Shown piece after piece: positions 25,800-33,581 of a DNA stretch of 34,248 nucleotides. Position numbers and translations under genes: made by a program. The notes beneath the pieces were generated by a model. The model ran no database searches. It saw nothing but the letters and a program-made list of their open reading frames with translations, and was not told the origin of the DNA. The DNA is taken from NCBI GenBank assembly GCA_007131745.1, contig SLPX01000180.1, positions 1-34,248 on the forward strand, in the 5' to 3' direction. The first letter of the stretch is position 1; each line of letters starts with the position of its first letter. The stretch is from Myxococcales bacterium (GTDB lineage Bacteria; Myxococcota; Polyangia; HGW-17; SLPX01).

Positions 25800-28181
25800 A
25801 TGATTCGGGATACACCGGGGAAATCCACGACCATTGAGAGCAACAACAGTGTTTGGAACAAAGGCCGAAATCCGGTCGGCAGTCGCGGGATTCGATTGTG
25901 TGTCCTCTTTTTGTTTTTAGGAGCGCCCGTGTGGAACGGATGTGGAGACAGCGGCCCGAGCGGAGAAGAGTTAGACGGGGGAGAGGGAACATGCGGCAAT
26001 GGCATAGTGGAGGAGGGGGAGGAGTGCGACGACGGAAACACCGAGGACGGGGACGGTTGTTCTTCGGATTGCCGCGTTGAACCCGGCTACTTGTGCGAAG
26101 GCGCTCCCAGTCATTGTTTCAGAGTGACAGCGCTGGAAATTACGCCTCCATCCTGGAGCGGGTACGGGTTGTTCGAGGGGACGACTTTTTCCTGCTCGGC
26201 TCACTTGTCGGACGGCACTCTTGATGAGGACTGCACCCGAATGGACGCTCCGGTTCTCTGGAATTCTCTTGGTGCCGGGTATTTCCTGGTGGATTCCTCG
26301 ACCCGGGAGGCGACCGACTTCATGGAGGGCGGCGCGGTTCTATGGGAGTCGGGGCACGGAGAGTTCAGCGGCGGGATACGCGTGGAGTACGCGGGGGTGG
26401 AGGCTTTGATACCTGTCGAGGCGACGCTTCCAGATGGTATTTTACCGCCGGGATACTGGAGTCACGCGGTTCTTCCGGAACTCACCGATGCACAGGTGCT
26501 CCAGATATGCGCGGCCGCGGATGAAAACTACCTAGCCAAACAGGAAGACGCGGCGGATGTTCTTTCGGACAGCCTGGAGGATTACATCCGTGGATGGCTT
26601 GCGGGGGAAAATCCTCCGGAAATCCCGCCGGGATACCTACCGCCGTCCATAGATAATGAAAAAACGCCCATGTGGAGGTTGTACAGGCCGGATGAAATCA
26701 CCGCGGAGGAGCAATGGTACGTCTACCCCGCGGGCGAAGAGCCCCAGGCGACAGGTTTCACCGAACTTCACAAAAACAACGCTGCCACGCATGTCACCTA
26801 TCTCAAAATGCATTTTCTGGCCCCTTTCGGTTCACGGCTGGTCGTACATGGCGAGTTCCCCCACGCTCGTTTTATGACTTACCAGCTTTCTCCGCCTTTT
26901 GACCCGGAGTTTCCTTATGTTTCCAACGTCGGCCAACTCGAAGTGCCGATCGTGGATGTCGACATCGATCCTGATCCCGGCAGCGTGAATCCCTTTCGGC
27001 CGGGCGAAGACAGGTCCGCCGCGGACAGGTCTTACACTGTGGACTTCGACCTGGCGCGGGGGAACATGGTTGCCTTGAACCCGGTGTTGCAAAACGGGAA
27101 TTACCGGGCCCCCGGAAACACGAGGGTCGGCGGACCCTTCAGCGCCACCGGGCCGATGGGCGATGGTGCGATTATTCCTCCTGTGCTGTGGCTTCGTTAC
27201 TACGTGCCCGACGATGGAACGGGCCCGTTTGCGGGCGCGCCGATTCCGAAGGCCGTGCTCCGCCTGGATACCGGTGAAGAGTTCTGGTTGCAACCCGACC
27301 TGGAGTTCATCACCCGGAGGCAGGTAAAGGTGATTCCCGGCGTCGCTGAGAACTTGTTGTATACCGTGCCCGATATTATCGGGCCGGGGTTCGGTTGGCA
27401 GAAGATGTTCGACATCTACCTCGTCTGGGCCGAGGGAAGGGCGAGACAGAAAGTTTGGCAGGAGTGTCCCGGCCACAGTGACCCACCGGGGTGCGAGCAG
27501 GCGTACAAGGAAGCGGTGTTGAACATCTACGAATGCAAGACCAACAAGGGTCCGGATAAACCGCCTCCCGGAAACATAGGCCACAGCGCGACCGACTGTC
27601 CCTACAATTACTACCTTGTCAGACCCACGCAATTCACTCCCGGCCGCGTGTACGCGGTGAAAGGTCGAAAACCCGTTACGCCCCGAACCAGGAGCGGCGA
27701 AACCCTGATGACTCCGGCGGAGGCCCGCTATTGGTCCATCTGTCACACCGGCACCGGCCCGGACGGGCTTTACAACGGTGTTGTATACGGCTGTGTTCTT
27801 GATGAAGACGTCACCGTGGACCCTGAAAACGATTACATCATCCTGTTTTCGAGGGGAGAGGACAACCGCCCTGAAAACGCTCGCAGTGAATGCGGCGTTA
27901 CGTGGAAGGACATAGGCCCTGAATGGCGCCAGACCTTTGTCGTGAGATGGACCGCTGTCTACCCGGACCATTACCTCGAAAACCCCCATGTACCGAATGA
28001 TGACAATCTTCCCTGGCGCACAGCGGCCTGGTCGCAACCTCTTTTCGACGAAACGCTTGTGAGCGAAAACGAACCCGGAGTCATGGGTCCCTACCACCCG
28101 GTTTTGCACAACTTGAGCGTGGAGGAATTCGAATCTCTGGGCTGCCCGGTGGACAAAACTCTCCTGCCCGAGTGGGAGTGA
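25800..28181 (+). CDS. Lipoprotein with one DUF4215 Cys-rich repeat and a large uncharacterised domain
   Basis: The 793-residue frame begins at 25800, but no ribosome site is visible there. The signal core LCVLFLFLGAPVWNGC has Cys48 as the lipid site, so the N-region of 30 residues is long. Residues about 65-107 form one CGNG..GEECDDGN unit, then a small beta domain. From about residue 220 comes a large domain with WRLYRPDE, VVHGEFPHARFMTYQL, IDPDPGSVNPF, YAVKGRKPVTPRTRSGE and ARYWSICHTGTG. I have seen these motifs in hypothetical exported proteins of several phyla, but know no activity. A truncated copy of its 5' end is at 29206-29330. Possible hairpin follows the stop. Confidence 0.85.
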   Translation: MIRDTPGKSTTIESNNSVWNKGRNPVGSRGIRLCVLFLFLGAPVWNGCGDSGPSGEELDGGEGTCGNGIVEEGEECDDGNTEDGDGCSSDCRVEPGYLCEGAPSHCFRVTALEITPPSWSGYGLFEGTTFSCSAHLSDGTLDEDCTRMDAPVLWNSLGAGYFLVDSSTREATDFMEGGAVLWESGHGEFSGGIRVEYAGVEALIPVEATLPDGILPPGYWSHAVLPELTDAQVLQICAAADENYLAKQEDAADVLSDSLEDYIRGWLAGENPPEIPPGYLPPSIDNEKTPMWRLYRPDEITAEEQWYVYPAGEEPQATGFTELHKNNAATHVTYLKMHFLAPFGSRLVVHGEFPHARFMTYQLSPPFDPEFPYVSNVGQLEVPIVDVDIDPDPGSVNPFRPGEDRSAADRSYTVDFDLARGNMVALNPVLQNGNYRAPGNTRVGGPFSATGPMGDGAIIPPVLWLRYYVPDDGTGPFAGAPIPKAVLRLDTGEEFWLQPDLEFITRRQVKVIPGVAENLLYTVPDIIGPGFGWQKMFDIYLVWAEGRARQKVWQECPGHSDPPGCEQAYKEAVLNIYECKTNKGPDKPPPGNIGHSATDCPYNYYLVRPTQFTPGRVYAVKGRKPVTPRTRSGETLMTPAEARYWSICHTGTGPDGLYNGVVYGCVLDEDVTVDPENDYIILFSRGEDNRPENARSECGVTWKDIGPEWRQTFVVRWTAVYPDHYLENPHVPNDDNLPWRTAAWSQPLFDETLVSENEPGVMGPYHPVLHNLSVEEFESLGCPVDKTLLPEWE

Positions 28182-28182
28182 A

Positions 28183-28211
28183 ACATCCACCTCCGCCCGA
28201 ACGCTGGATGT
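28183..28211 (+). terminator. Weak hairpin after the lipoprotein gene
   Basis: ACATCCA (28183-28189) pairs with TGGATGT (28205-28211) over a 15-base loop, two bases after the stop. No T tract follows. Confidence 0.25.
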
Positions 28212-28309
28212 CCTATTCGGGGCCCCTTTAAGTCCCGTTCTCTTCTCTTTTTCACACATTTCTATGCATTTCTATTGCGTTTTCCTTGCAAAGCGCCTTT
28301 TGATTTCAT

Positions 28310-28324
28310 ATGCTTTGAAAGCAT
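28310..28324 (+). promoter_or_regulatory. Perfect inverted repeat upstream of the UPF0175/DUF3368 pair
   Basis: ATGCTTTGAAAGCAT is a perfect palindrome with a single centre base. It lies about 34 bases upstream of the candidate -35 element of the pair. An antitoxin or regulator operator is possible. Confidence 0.35.
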
Positions 28325-28357
28325 CTTAGGAAAATTACTGCTTGTTTTCTTTATCTG

Positions 28358-28386
28358 TTCGCACACATGCTTAGATGGAGTATAAT
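28358..28386 (+). promoter_or_regulatory. Candidate promoter of the UPF0175/DUF3368 pair
   Basis: TTCGCA (28358-28363), 17 bases, then consensus TATAAT (28381-28386). The start codon is about 50 bases further on. Confidence 0.5.
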
Positions 28387-28436
28387 TAAATGTATGCGGC
28401 GGGATATTGACGTTTTACAAGAGAGAGGAACATCCT

Positions 28437-28691
28437 GTGAGTGTCGTGTTAGAGATTCCGGATCATGTGGCCCGTGCGATCCGATTACCGGACAGTGAGC
28501 AACATCAGTCCCTCATGACGGAGCTGGCGGTCGCTTTGTATAATCGAGGGATTTTGTCCTTTGGCAAAGCGCGGGAACTGACCACGCTCAATCGAATCGA
28601 ATTTGGTTTATTGCTCGGCCGTCGATCCATTCCACGGCATTATGTCGAACAGGATCTAAAGGATGATCTTGCCTATGCCCGTGGTAAGTAA
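28437..28691 (+). CDS. UPF0175 family antitoxin
   Basis: The GTG at 28437 has AGAGAGGA (28421-28428) eight bases upstream, giving 84 residues. The sequence SVVLEIPDHVARAIRLPD then LAVALYNRGILSFGKARELT and LLGRRSIPRHYVEQDLKDDL matches UPF0175, small helix-turn-helix proteins found with DUF3368 PIN-like toxins. It should bind its own promoter and neutralise the partner. It overlaps the start of the downstream gene by 17 bases. Confidence 0.82.
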   Translation: MSVVLEIPDHVARAIRLPDSEQHQSLMTELAVALYNRGILSFGKARELTTLNRIEFGLLLGRRSIPRHYVEQDLKDDLAYARGK

Positions 28692-29172
28692 CACCTCACC
28701 ACTGTGGAATCTGGCGAGTATTGAGCGACTTGATCTGCTGCATGATCAGTTTCCGGATATTCGTATTCCGCAGGAGGTGTGGCAAGAATTGCAGGCCGGC
28801 CATGCATATCCTGAAGCGGCCCGTCTTCAAGACGCGCTTAACGCTGGATGGATAACCATCGAATCGTTGACCACTCCGCATATTCAGCAGTCCCTAATGT
28901 TAACTCTTGATGGCGGTGAAGCAGCAGCAATTGCCCTGGCTCTGGAGTTGGGCGTGGGCCGAGTTTTGATGGATGAAACGGATGGGAGGACAGTAGCGAA
29001 AGCGATGGGATTACGCCCGATGGGAGTTCTCGGCGTGCTGCTTCGCGCAAAAAATGCGGGTAAAATTGCTTCGTTATCTCGCGAAATGTTACGGCTCAGA
29101 AAAGAGACGGGATTTTTCATTGCTGAACCACTTTTCCAACAATTGCGGGATGAAGCCGGGGAACGTGAGTAA
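28675..29172 (+). CDS. DUF3368 PIN-like toxin
   Basis: The ATG at 28675 gives a 165-residue protein starting MPVVSNTSPLWNLASIERLD, as usual in DUF3368; an ATG four codons earlier is possible. Further motifs are RIPQEVWQEL, TLDGGEAAAIALALELG and VLMDETDGRTVAKAMGL, then MGVLGVLLRAKNAGKI. These are the acidic sites of a PIN-like nuclease fold, so it probably cuts RNA. It overlaps the UPF0175 gene. Its stop is about 33 bases before the truncated lipoprotein copy. Confidence 0.85.
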   Translation: MPVVSNTSPLWNLASIERLDLLHDQFPDIRIPQEVWQELQAGHAYPEAARLQDALNAGWITIESLTTPHIQQSLMLTLDGGEAAAIALALELGVGRVLMDETDGRTVAKAMGLRPMGVLGVLLRAKNAGKIASLSREMLRLRKETGFFIAEPLFQQLRDEAGERE

Positions 29173-29205
29173 GGTGGTTCCGGCCCGTCTGCCTGGATAG
29201 CAATA

Positions 29206-29330
29206 AACCGGTCGGCAGTCGCACGATTCGATTTTGTGTCGTCTTTTTGTTTTTTGGAGCGCCCGTGTGGAACGGATGTGGAGACCGCGGCCCGGGCGGA
29301 GAAGGGTTGGACGGAGGAGATGGAATATAG
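29206..29330 (+). pseudogene. Truncated copy of the 5' end of the 25800-28181 lipoprotein gene
   Basis: The frame reads KPVGSRTIRFCVVFLFFGAP then VWNGCGDRGPGGEG and LDGGDGI before a TAG at 29328-29330. It matches bases about 25872-25992, with roughly a dozen differences in 120. The signal and lipobox are intact, but nothing downstream of the linker remains. No start codon or ribosome site is apparent. The bases 29331-29634 hold no gene apart from the promoter candidate. Confidence 0.75.
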
Positions 29331-29457
29331 CGAAACTTTTCATTTGCATGGAAATCGAAAGCGGTATGTTTGTTATGCATTTTAACTTGTATTGTACAGG
29401 TAAAACATATTGAACAGAGAACTCCGTTTTTGTGACGCTCCTTCCTTGTAAAATTGG

Positions 29458-29487
29458 TTGACAGTGGTTTTCCATGGTTTCAATAAT
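29458..29487 (+). promoter_or_regulatory. Candidate promoter of the three-gene zinc-ribbon operon
   Basis: A full consensus TTGACA (29458-29463) and AATAAT (29482-29487) are 18 bases apart. The operon starts about 148 bases downstream, so a long leader is implied. Confidence 0.45.
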
Positions 29488-29634
29488 GGCGGAATGGAAA
29501 ACATCATCGAAATGTCAAAATCCAGCCCCTCCAAGGGCAGGTTCATTTACTGATCATGAAAAATTCAGGGGGACATAAACCGAACATGTGAACATTGGGA
29601 ACACAACCAAGCAAGCAAGGAAAAGGAGATGAAT

Positions 29635-30210
29635 ATGAGCAATCTTTTGGAACCGATCGAAGGAGTGAGCATTCAACAACACGCACAACTTCAGGCACAG
29701 AAAATGGCAGGCATGTCGCAGGAAGATTTTGTAAAGTTGCTGGCTCAGCACGGAATGGACCTGGAAAAGTATTCCCGGGTCGAGGCGGGCTGGAACGCGA
29801 GAATGTCCGCGGACGCCACGGCCATGGTGGCCACCGAGTATGGCAAGGCGTTCGGCATGGCGGGCGCGGGTCAATATGGAGCGGACGCCCAGGCTGCAGG
29901 CGGGTTTTCATACACTGCTGCAGGGGTTACAGGCCATGCCGCTCAGGGCGAAGCAGGTATTTCTTTTGAAAAGTACTGTGAGATCCAGGGAGCGCAGACC
30001 GCATGGTCCAACACCGGGCAGGACGTGAACGCTATGCTGCAAGAGACGTTTAACATGTCTGCTCTGGATTTTTCCAACCTTAGCGCCAATTTCATGAGCA
30101 AGATGACGTCCGACCCGAGCATGATGGAAAAATACTCTGTTTTGACCCAGCAGTATGAACAACAATACACCGGTGACTTCGGCGGGGGCGATGATGACAT
30201 CGACTTCTGA
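29635..30210 (+). CDS. DUF6620-like protein, first gene of a coupled operon
   Basis: The ATG at 29635 is preferred because GGAG (29625-29628) is six bases upstream; an ATG at 29629 touches that site. The 191-residue product starts MSNLLEPIEGVSIQQHAQLQ, a pattern I associate with the uncharacterised DUF6620 family. Then it has MAGMSQEDFVKLLAQHGMDL, WNARMSADATAMV and a Gly/Ala-rich middle. The last part repeats the same type of unit (ISFEKYCEIQGAQTAWSNTG, then FNMSALDFSNLSANFMSKM), so it may be a duplicated helical domain, and it ends with an acidic tail. There is no signal peptide, so it is probably cytoplasmic. The next gene begins before this one ends. Family assignment is tentative. Confidence 0.72.
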   Translation: MSNLLEPIEGVSIQQHAQLQAQKMAGMSQEDFVKLLAQHGMDLEKYSRVEAGWNARMSADATAMVATEYGKAFGMAGAGQYGADAQAAGGFSYTAAGVTGHAAQGEAGISFEKYCEIQGAQTAWSNTGQDVNAMLQETFNMSALDFSNLSANFMSKMTSDPSMMEKYSVLTQQYEQQYTGDFGGGDDDIDF

Positions 30211-30451
30211 TCGCTGCGACAATTCCGGCGGCGGGAAAAAGAACCGGCTCGGAGGGGTTTTTGCGAATGTTCGCTCCACAAGGAATCTTGTGGAAGAACA
30301 GAACAAGAAACATGAATGGAAAGATTCTCTCACTCTCAGGTGTGAAGGCTGCGGTGCGCCCCAGGAGGTGGGGGGCGACATAAGGTGTCAATATTGCGGC
30401 GGGCGGATAGTGAGATCAGAAGAATCCCATTCAGAAGGAGACGGGACATAA
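30191..30451 (+). CDS. Small zinc-ribbon protein, second gene of the operon
   Basis: The ATG at 30191 (or the adjacent one at 30194) lies 20 bases inside the previous gene after a GGGGG stretch; 86 residues. A basic N-terminus (GGGKKNRLGGVF) and a short helix (RNLVEEQNKKHEWKD) precede a CxxC...CxxC zinc ribbon, CEGCGAPQEV and CQYCGGRIV. Its TAA overlaps the ATG of the third gene (TAATG). The overlap at both ends suggests coupled translation and a shared complex. Confidence 0.7.
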   Translation: MMTSTSDRCDNSGGGKKNRLGGVFANVRSTRNLVEEQNKKHEWKDSLTLRCEGCGAPQEVGGDIRCQYCGGRIVRSEESHSEGDGT

Positions 30452-31230
30452 TGAGCTTTGCTTCTCCAACGATGGAGCGTTGGGATGGTTTTTTGAAAAA
30501 GATCGCGCAAAGATACGAAGAGATTCTTGCCGAGGCGGAAGAGGGGTTTAAGGGATTGGCAGCGGAGAATCCGGAGGATTCCAGGTCGTTGCTAAATGCC
30601 GTCAACGCCATACAGATGCGGCTCATCGGGTTGGAAGGGAAAATGGGTGACACCATGTCGGACAAAATCTCAGATTCTCTATCAGGGGCCGCCCTGGACG
30701 AAGCAGTGAACATGATGGAAAACACTCGTTTCTCCCTGAGAGAAAAATGGGAAACTCTCCGGGTCAAAACCGTTGCCGGTTTCTACCGGGCCATGACCGA
30801 AAAGGTTCAAGAGCAGCTCCGGGTCGACAGGGATTGCACTCAGTGCGGCGGAACTTTCACCATACCTGAGCTGAAGCGTCCCTCTTCCTTGAAATGCGAA
30901 TACTGCGGCGCGGTGAACAATGTGACCCCCACCCAATTGGTGGGGGAGTACTTTGCCATGGCGTCCATAGCGTTCGCTGAAGAGGCTGTTGCGGAAAAGC
31001 GTTTTGCGATTGAACGTCTCGAAAACATTGCCAATAGACATAGGGGCCTCACCCGAGCGGAACTCGACAAGCTTGAAGCCATGGAGAGGGATTACTGGGA
31101 GAGCTATGTAATCGAGATGGAAAAACTTTCGCCTCAAACCGCGGAGAATCGTGAGCGGTTTATCGAGAACCGCATGCAGGTATGGCGCCATTCGCACCGT
31201 GATATACATGTGCCGCGCATGTTAGACTGA
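30451..31230 (+). CDS. Helical protein with central zinc ribbon, third gene of the operon
   Basis: The ATG at 30451 follows AAGGAG (30436-30441) by nine bases and overlaps the upstream TAA; 259 residues. The N-terminal 120 residues look helical, possibly coiled coil (RWDGFLKKIAQRYEEILAEA). The middle has a zinc ribbon, CTQCGGTFTI then CEYCGAVNN, resembling that of the preceding protein. A C-terminal helical segment (RLENIANRHRGLTRAELDKL) follows and ends PRMLD. No enzyme motif or signal is seen. I do not recognise the family. It ends the operon, and a 206-bp gap follows. Confidence 0.75.
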   Translation: MSFASPTMERWDGFLKKIAQRYEEILAEAEEGFKGLAAENPEDSRSLLNAVNAIQMRLIGLEGKMGDTMSDKISDSLSGAALDEAVNMMENTRFSLREKWETLRVKTVAGFYRAMTEKVQEQLRVDRDCTQCGGTFTIPELKRPSSLKCEYCGAVNNVTPTQLVGEYFAMASIAFAEEAVAEKRFAIERLENIANRHRGLTRAELDKLEAMERDYWESYVIEMEKLSPQTAENRERFIENRMQVWRHSHRDIHVPRMLD

Positions 31231-31436
31231 GAAAAAACCCTATTGTTCAATCCACGGTGACTCCGGTTACGAATGGGTTGTAAACGATCTTGTGAAAGTC
31301 GGGAAATCCAACTAAACTGGGGATGTGGGATAATTGTATGGACGGCCCATTTGTCAGCCCTCATGTCTTGCGGCCGGCGGTTGGCCCGATAAAGGAAGAA
31401 GAGCGGACGGAACCCGCAGAAATCCGGAGATGAGTC

Positions 31437-33557
31437 ATGAAACATCTTGTGTTTACAGGTGGAAGCTTATTTTTATCCGGATCCCGAACATTGAGATTTT
31501 TTCAGGCAGCCCTTATCACCGTTTTATTCTTCACGGTCGCGTGCGAAGGGTTGTACTACGAGGAAGATCCGGACGAACAAGATTTATCCGAGGACAGAAT
31601 TGAAACGGAAGTGCGTGCTCTTGGGGTGCCGGTAGATGGTTTGCCGACATACCACGGGCGGACTCTGCACCACATGACGAACCGGATCAGGGCCGGCATG
31701 CACTGTGGAAACGCGGGCCTCAGGTGCGATGGCGCTCCGGTTCGTCCGCTTCGCTGGTACCACGACGCCGGAAGGGCGGCTCAATGGTTTGCACGGCACC
31801 TGCATGACGCAAGATGCTTTCAGCATCGAACATGCTGCTGGCTGGAAGTTGTAAACGGCGTGGTTCAATGCAACAGCCAGGGTTACCAGTGTTCGGGCGG
31901 CACGGGAAATTGCAGCAGCAACAACTGTTCTGGAACCAGCACAGCAGATCGTCTCGCCTTGTTCGGCGCATCGTACACGGGAGAGAACCTGGCAGCGGGA
32001 CATTCCACGGCCGCGGCCACGATCTGCCAGTGGCTCAATTCCCCCGGGCACCGCACCAATATGTGCAATCCAAATCACGGCGCACTCGGCACCGGACACT
32101 ACGCGGGATCAGACTGTTACAACTCGTACTGGGTTCAGAACTTCGCAGGCGGGCCGCCCCCCGCGGGAATTGTATCGGGCAGTCACTGGCCGGGGTCGAG
32201 CGGAACCGTGTTCGGAGCGTTGCTGTATTTTCCCGGCGCTACCAGTTCGCCCATGTCGGCCGATGTCGTGCTGAACGGTGTTTGCCGCAACATGACAAGA
32301 GAATTTGGAAACAATGTTACCGGCTCTTTTATAACGGGTAATTTGAACCCCGGTTCAGGTTGCCACGAATACTGGTTTCTCGTGCGTAACGCGGGCGGCG
32401 TACGATACACTTACCCCTCAACAGGTTCGTACCGGTTCGGGACCGGTTGCGGAGGGCAGTACACAACGAACCGGACAGATGCGGACTGTGAAGTGTGCAT
32501 TCCGAATTGTGCCGGTAAACAGTGCGGCCCCGACGGCTGCGGCGGTTCTTGCGGAACGTGCGGTACGAATGAGGTCTGCCAGAGCGGGCAGTGTGTTTGC
32601 CAGCCCAACTGTTCGGGGAAACAATGCGGCCCCGATGGCTGCGGCGGTTCTTGCGGAACGTGCGGTACGAACGAGGTCTGCCAGAGCGGGCAGTGTGTTT
32701 GCCAGCCCAACTGTTCTGGGAAGCAATGCGGCCCCGACGGCTGCGGCGGTTCTTGCGGAACGTGCGGTACGAACGAGGTCTGCCAGAGCGGGCAATGTGT
32801 TTGCCAGCCCAACTGTTCTGGGAAGCAATGCGGCCCCGACGGCTGCGGTGGATCGTGCGGAACGTGCCACACCAACGAACTCTGCCAGGACGGGCAGTGC
32901 GTTTGCCAGCCCGATTGTACGGGTAAACTATGCGGCCCCGACGGCTGCGGTGGATCGTGCGGAACATGCGGTGCGAACGAGGTCTGCGAGAGCGGGCAGT
33001 GCGTTTTTTCATGCAGCGAAGAGTTGGCGAATTGCGGCGGTGTTTGTGTTGATCTTCAATCCGACCACGGCCATTGCGGTGAATGCGGTAACGTTTGCGG
33101 AAACAAGGAGACATGCATTGACGGTCAGTGCGTATGCGAGCCTGACTGTGGGGGGAAACAGTGCGGTCCTGACGGCTGCGGCGGTTCGTGCGGAACATGC
33201 GACTCAGACGAAGTCTGCCAGGACGGACAGTGTGGTTCTTCGTGTACTGATGGTTTGACTCCTTGCGACGGCGTTTGTGTAGACCTTCTTGACGATGAAA
33301 ATCATTGCGGTGAATGCAACAACAATTGCAGACCCGCTGAAAACTGCATTGACGGCGAATGTGTTTACATTTCGGTGGACGGAGGAGTGATAGATCCGGG
33401 CGACGACGCCGGCGCGCCTGGAATCAAATCCGTAGTAGGCGGCTGTTCCTGTCGGAGCAGCCAATCTTCTTCCGGCACTCCGCTGTTTCTTCTCTTGTTT
33501 CTCTTTGCCATTGTGATTCAATCCAATCGTTTCCGCACAACCGGACGAAGGTCCTGA
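31437..33557 (+). CDS. CAP/SCP-domain surface protein with tandem Cys-rich repeats and MYXO-CTERM-like tail
   Basis: The ATG at 31437 follows GGAGA by six bases; 706 residues. The signal ends TVAC (Cys36). A CAP (CRISP/SCP) domain spans about 70-240 with LHHMTNRIRAG, a Trp/His helix, YTGENLAAGHS (Glu183), SPGHRTNM (His205) and YWVQNFAGG. A beta domain of about 100 residues follows. From about residue 354 there are five contiguous 34-residue repeats (GKQCGPDGCGGSCGTCGTNE) plus a sixth later, alternating with two CGGVCVDLxxDxxHCGEC modules. The C-terminus GGCSCRSS, a hydrophobic helix and a basic end (RFRTTGRRS) is a MYXO-CTERM-type sorting tail. CAP proteins may bind sterols or cleave proteins; the role here is unknown. 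Confidence 0.9.
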   Translation: MKHLVFTGGSLFLSGSRTLRFFQAALITVLFFTVACEGLYYEEDPDEQDLSEDRIETEVRALGVPVDGLPTYHGRTLHHMTNRIRAGMHCGNAGLRCDGAPVRPLRWYHDAGRAAQWFARHLHDARCFQHRTCCWLEVVNGVVQCNSQGYQCSGGTGNCSSNNCSGTSTADRLALFGASYTGENLAAGHSTAAATICQWLNSPGHRTNMCNPNHGALGTGHYAGSDCYNSYWVQNFAGGPPPAGIVSGSHWPGSSGTVFGALLYFPGATSSPMSADVVLNGVCRNMTREFGNNVTGSFITGNLNPGSGCHEYWFLVRNAGGVRYTYPSTGSYRFGTGCGGQYTTNRTDADCEVCIPNCAGKQCGPDGCGGSCGTCGTNEVCQSGQCVCQPNCSGKQCGPDGCGGSCGTCGTNEVCQSGQCVCQPNCSGKQCGPDGCGGSCGTCGTNEVCQSGQCVCQPNCSGKQCGPDGCGGSCGTCHTNELCQDGQCVCQPDCTGKLCGPDGCGGSCGTCGANEVCESGQCVFSCSEELANCGGVCVDLQSDHGHCGECGNVCGNKETCIDGQCVCEPDCGGKQCGPDGCGGSCGTCDSDEVCQDGQCGSSCTDGLTPCDGVCVDLLDDENHCGECNNNCRPAENCIDGECVYISVDGGVIDPGDDAGAPGIKSVVGGCSCRSSQSSSGTPLFLLLFLFAIVIQSNRFRTTGRRS
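32497..33005 (+). repeat. Five tandem 102-bp repeats in the CAP-protein gene
   Basis: The period is 102 bases (34 codons), as seen from the recurring CAGTGTGTTTGCCAGCCCAA start at about 102-base steps. The first four copies are nearly identical in DNA; the fifth is more diverged, and a sixth is separated (about 33127-33234). It is coding, so it is not a CRISPR array. Confidence 0.85.
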
Positions 33558-33581
33558 AATATTCCTTTTCCACCGCCCCGA

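Noticed and set aside
26832..28259. 475-codon open frame on the minus strand
   Set aside because: It lies fully opposite the 25800-28181 lipoprotein gene, has no signal, domain or ribosome site, and its composition is a shadow of the GC-rich sense codons.
28675..28720. Asn in place of Asp in the first DUF3368 motif (VVSNTSPL) as a dead toxin
   Set aside because: VSNTSP is common in this family, so it is not evidence of inactivation.
32497..33005. Repeats resembling a CRISPR array
   Set aside because: The unit is 102 bases with no alternating unique spacers, and it is in frame within a Cys-rich protein.
32329..33198. 289-codon minus-strand frame with repeats rich in Arg
   Set aside because: It is the antisense of the tandem Cys-rich repeats; the periodicity comes from the coding strand.
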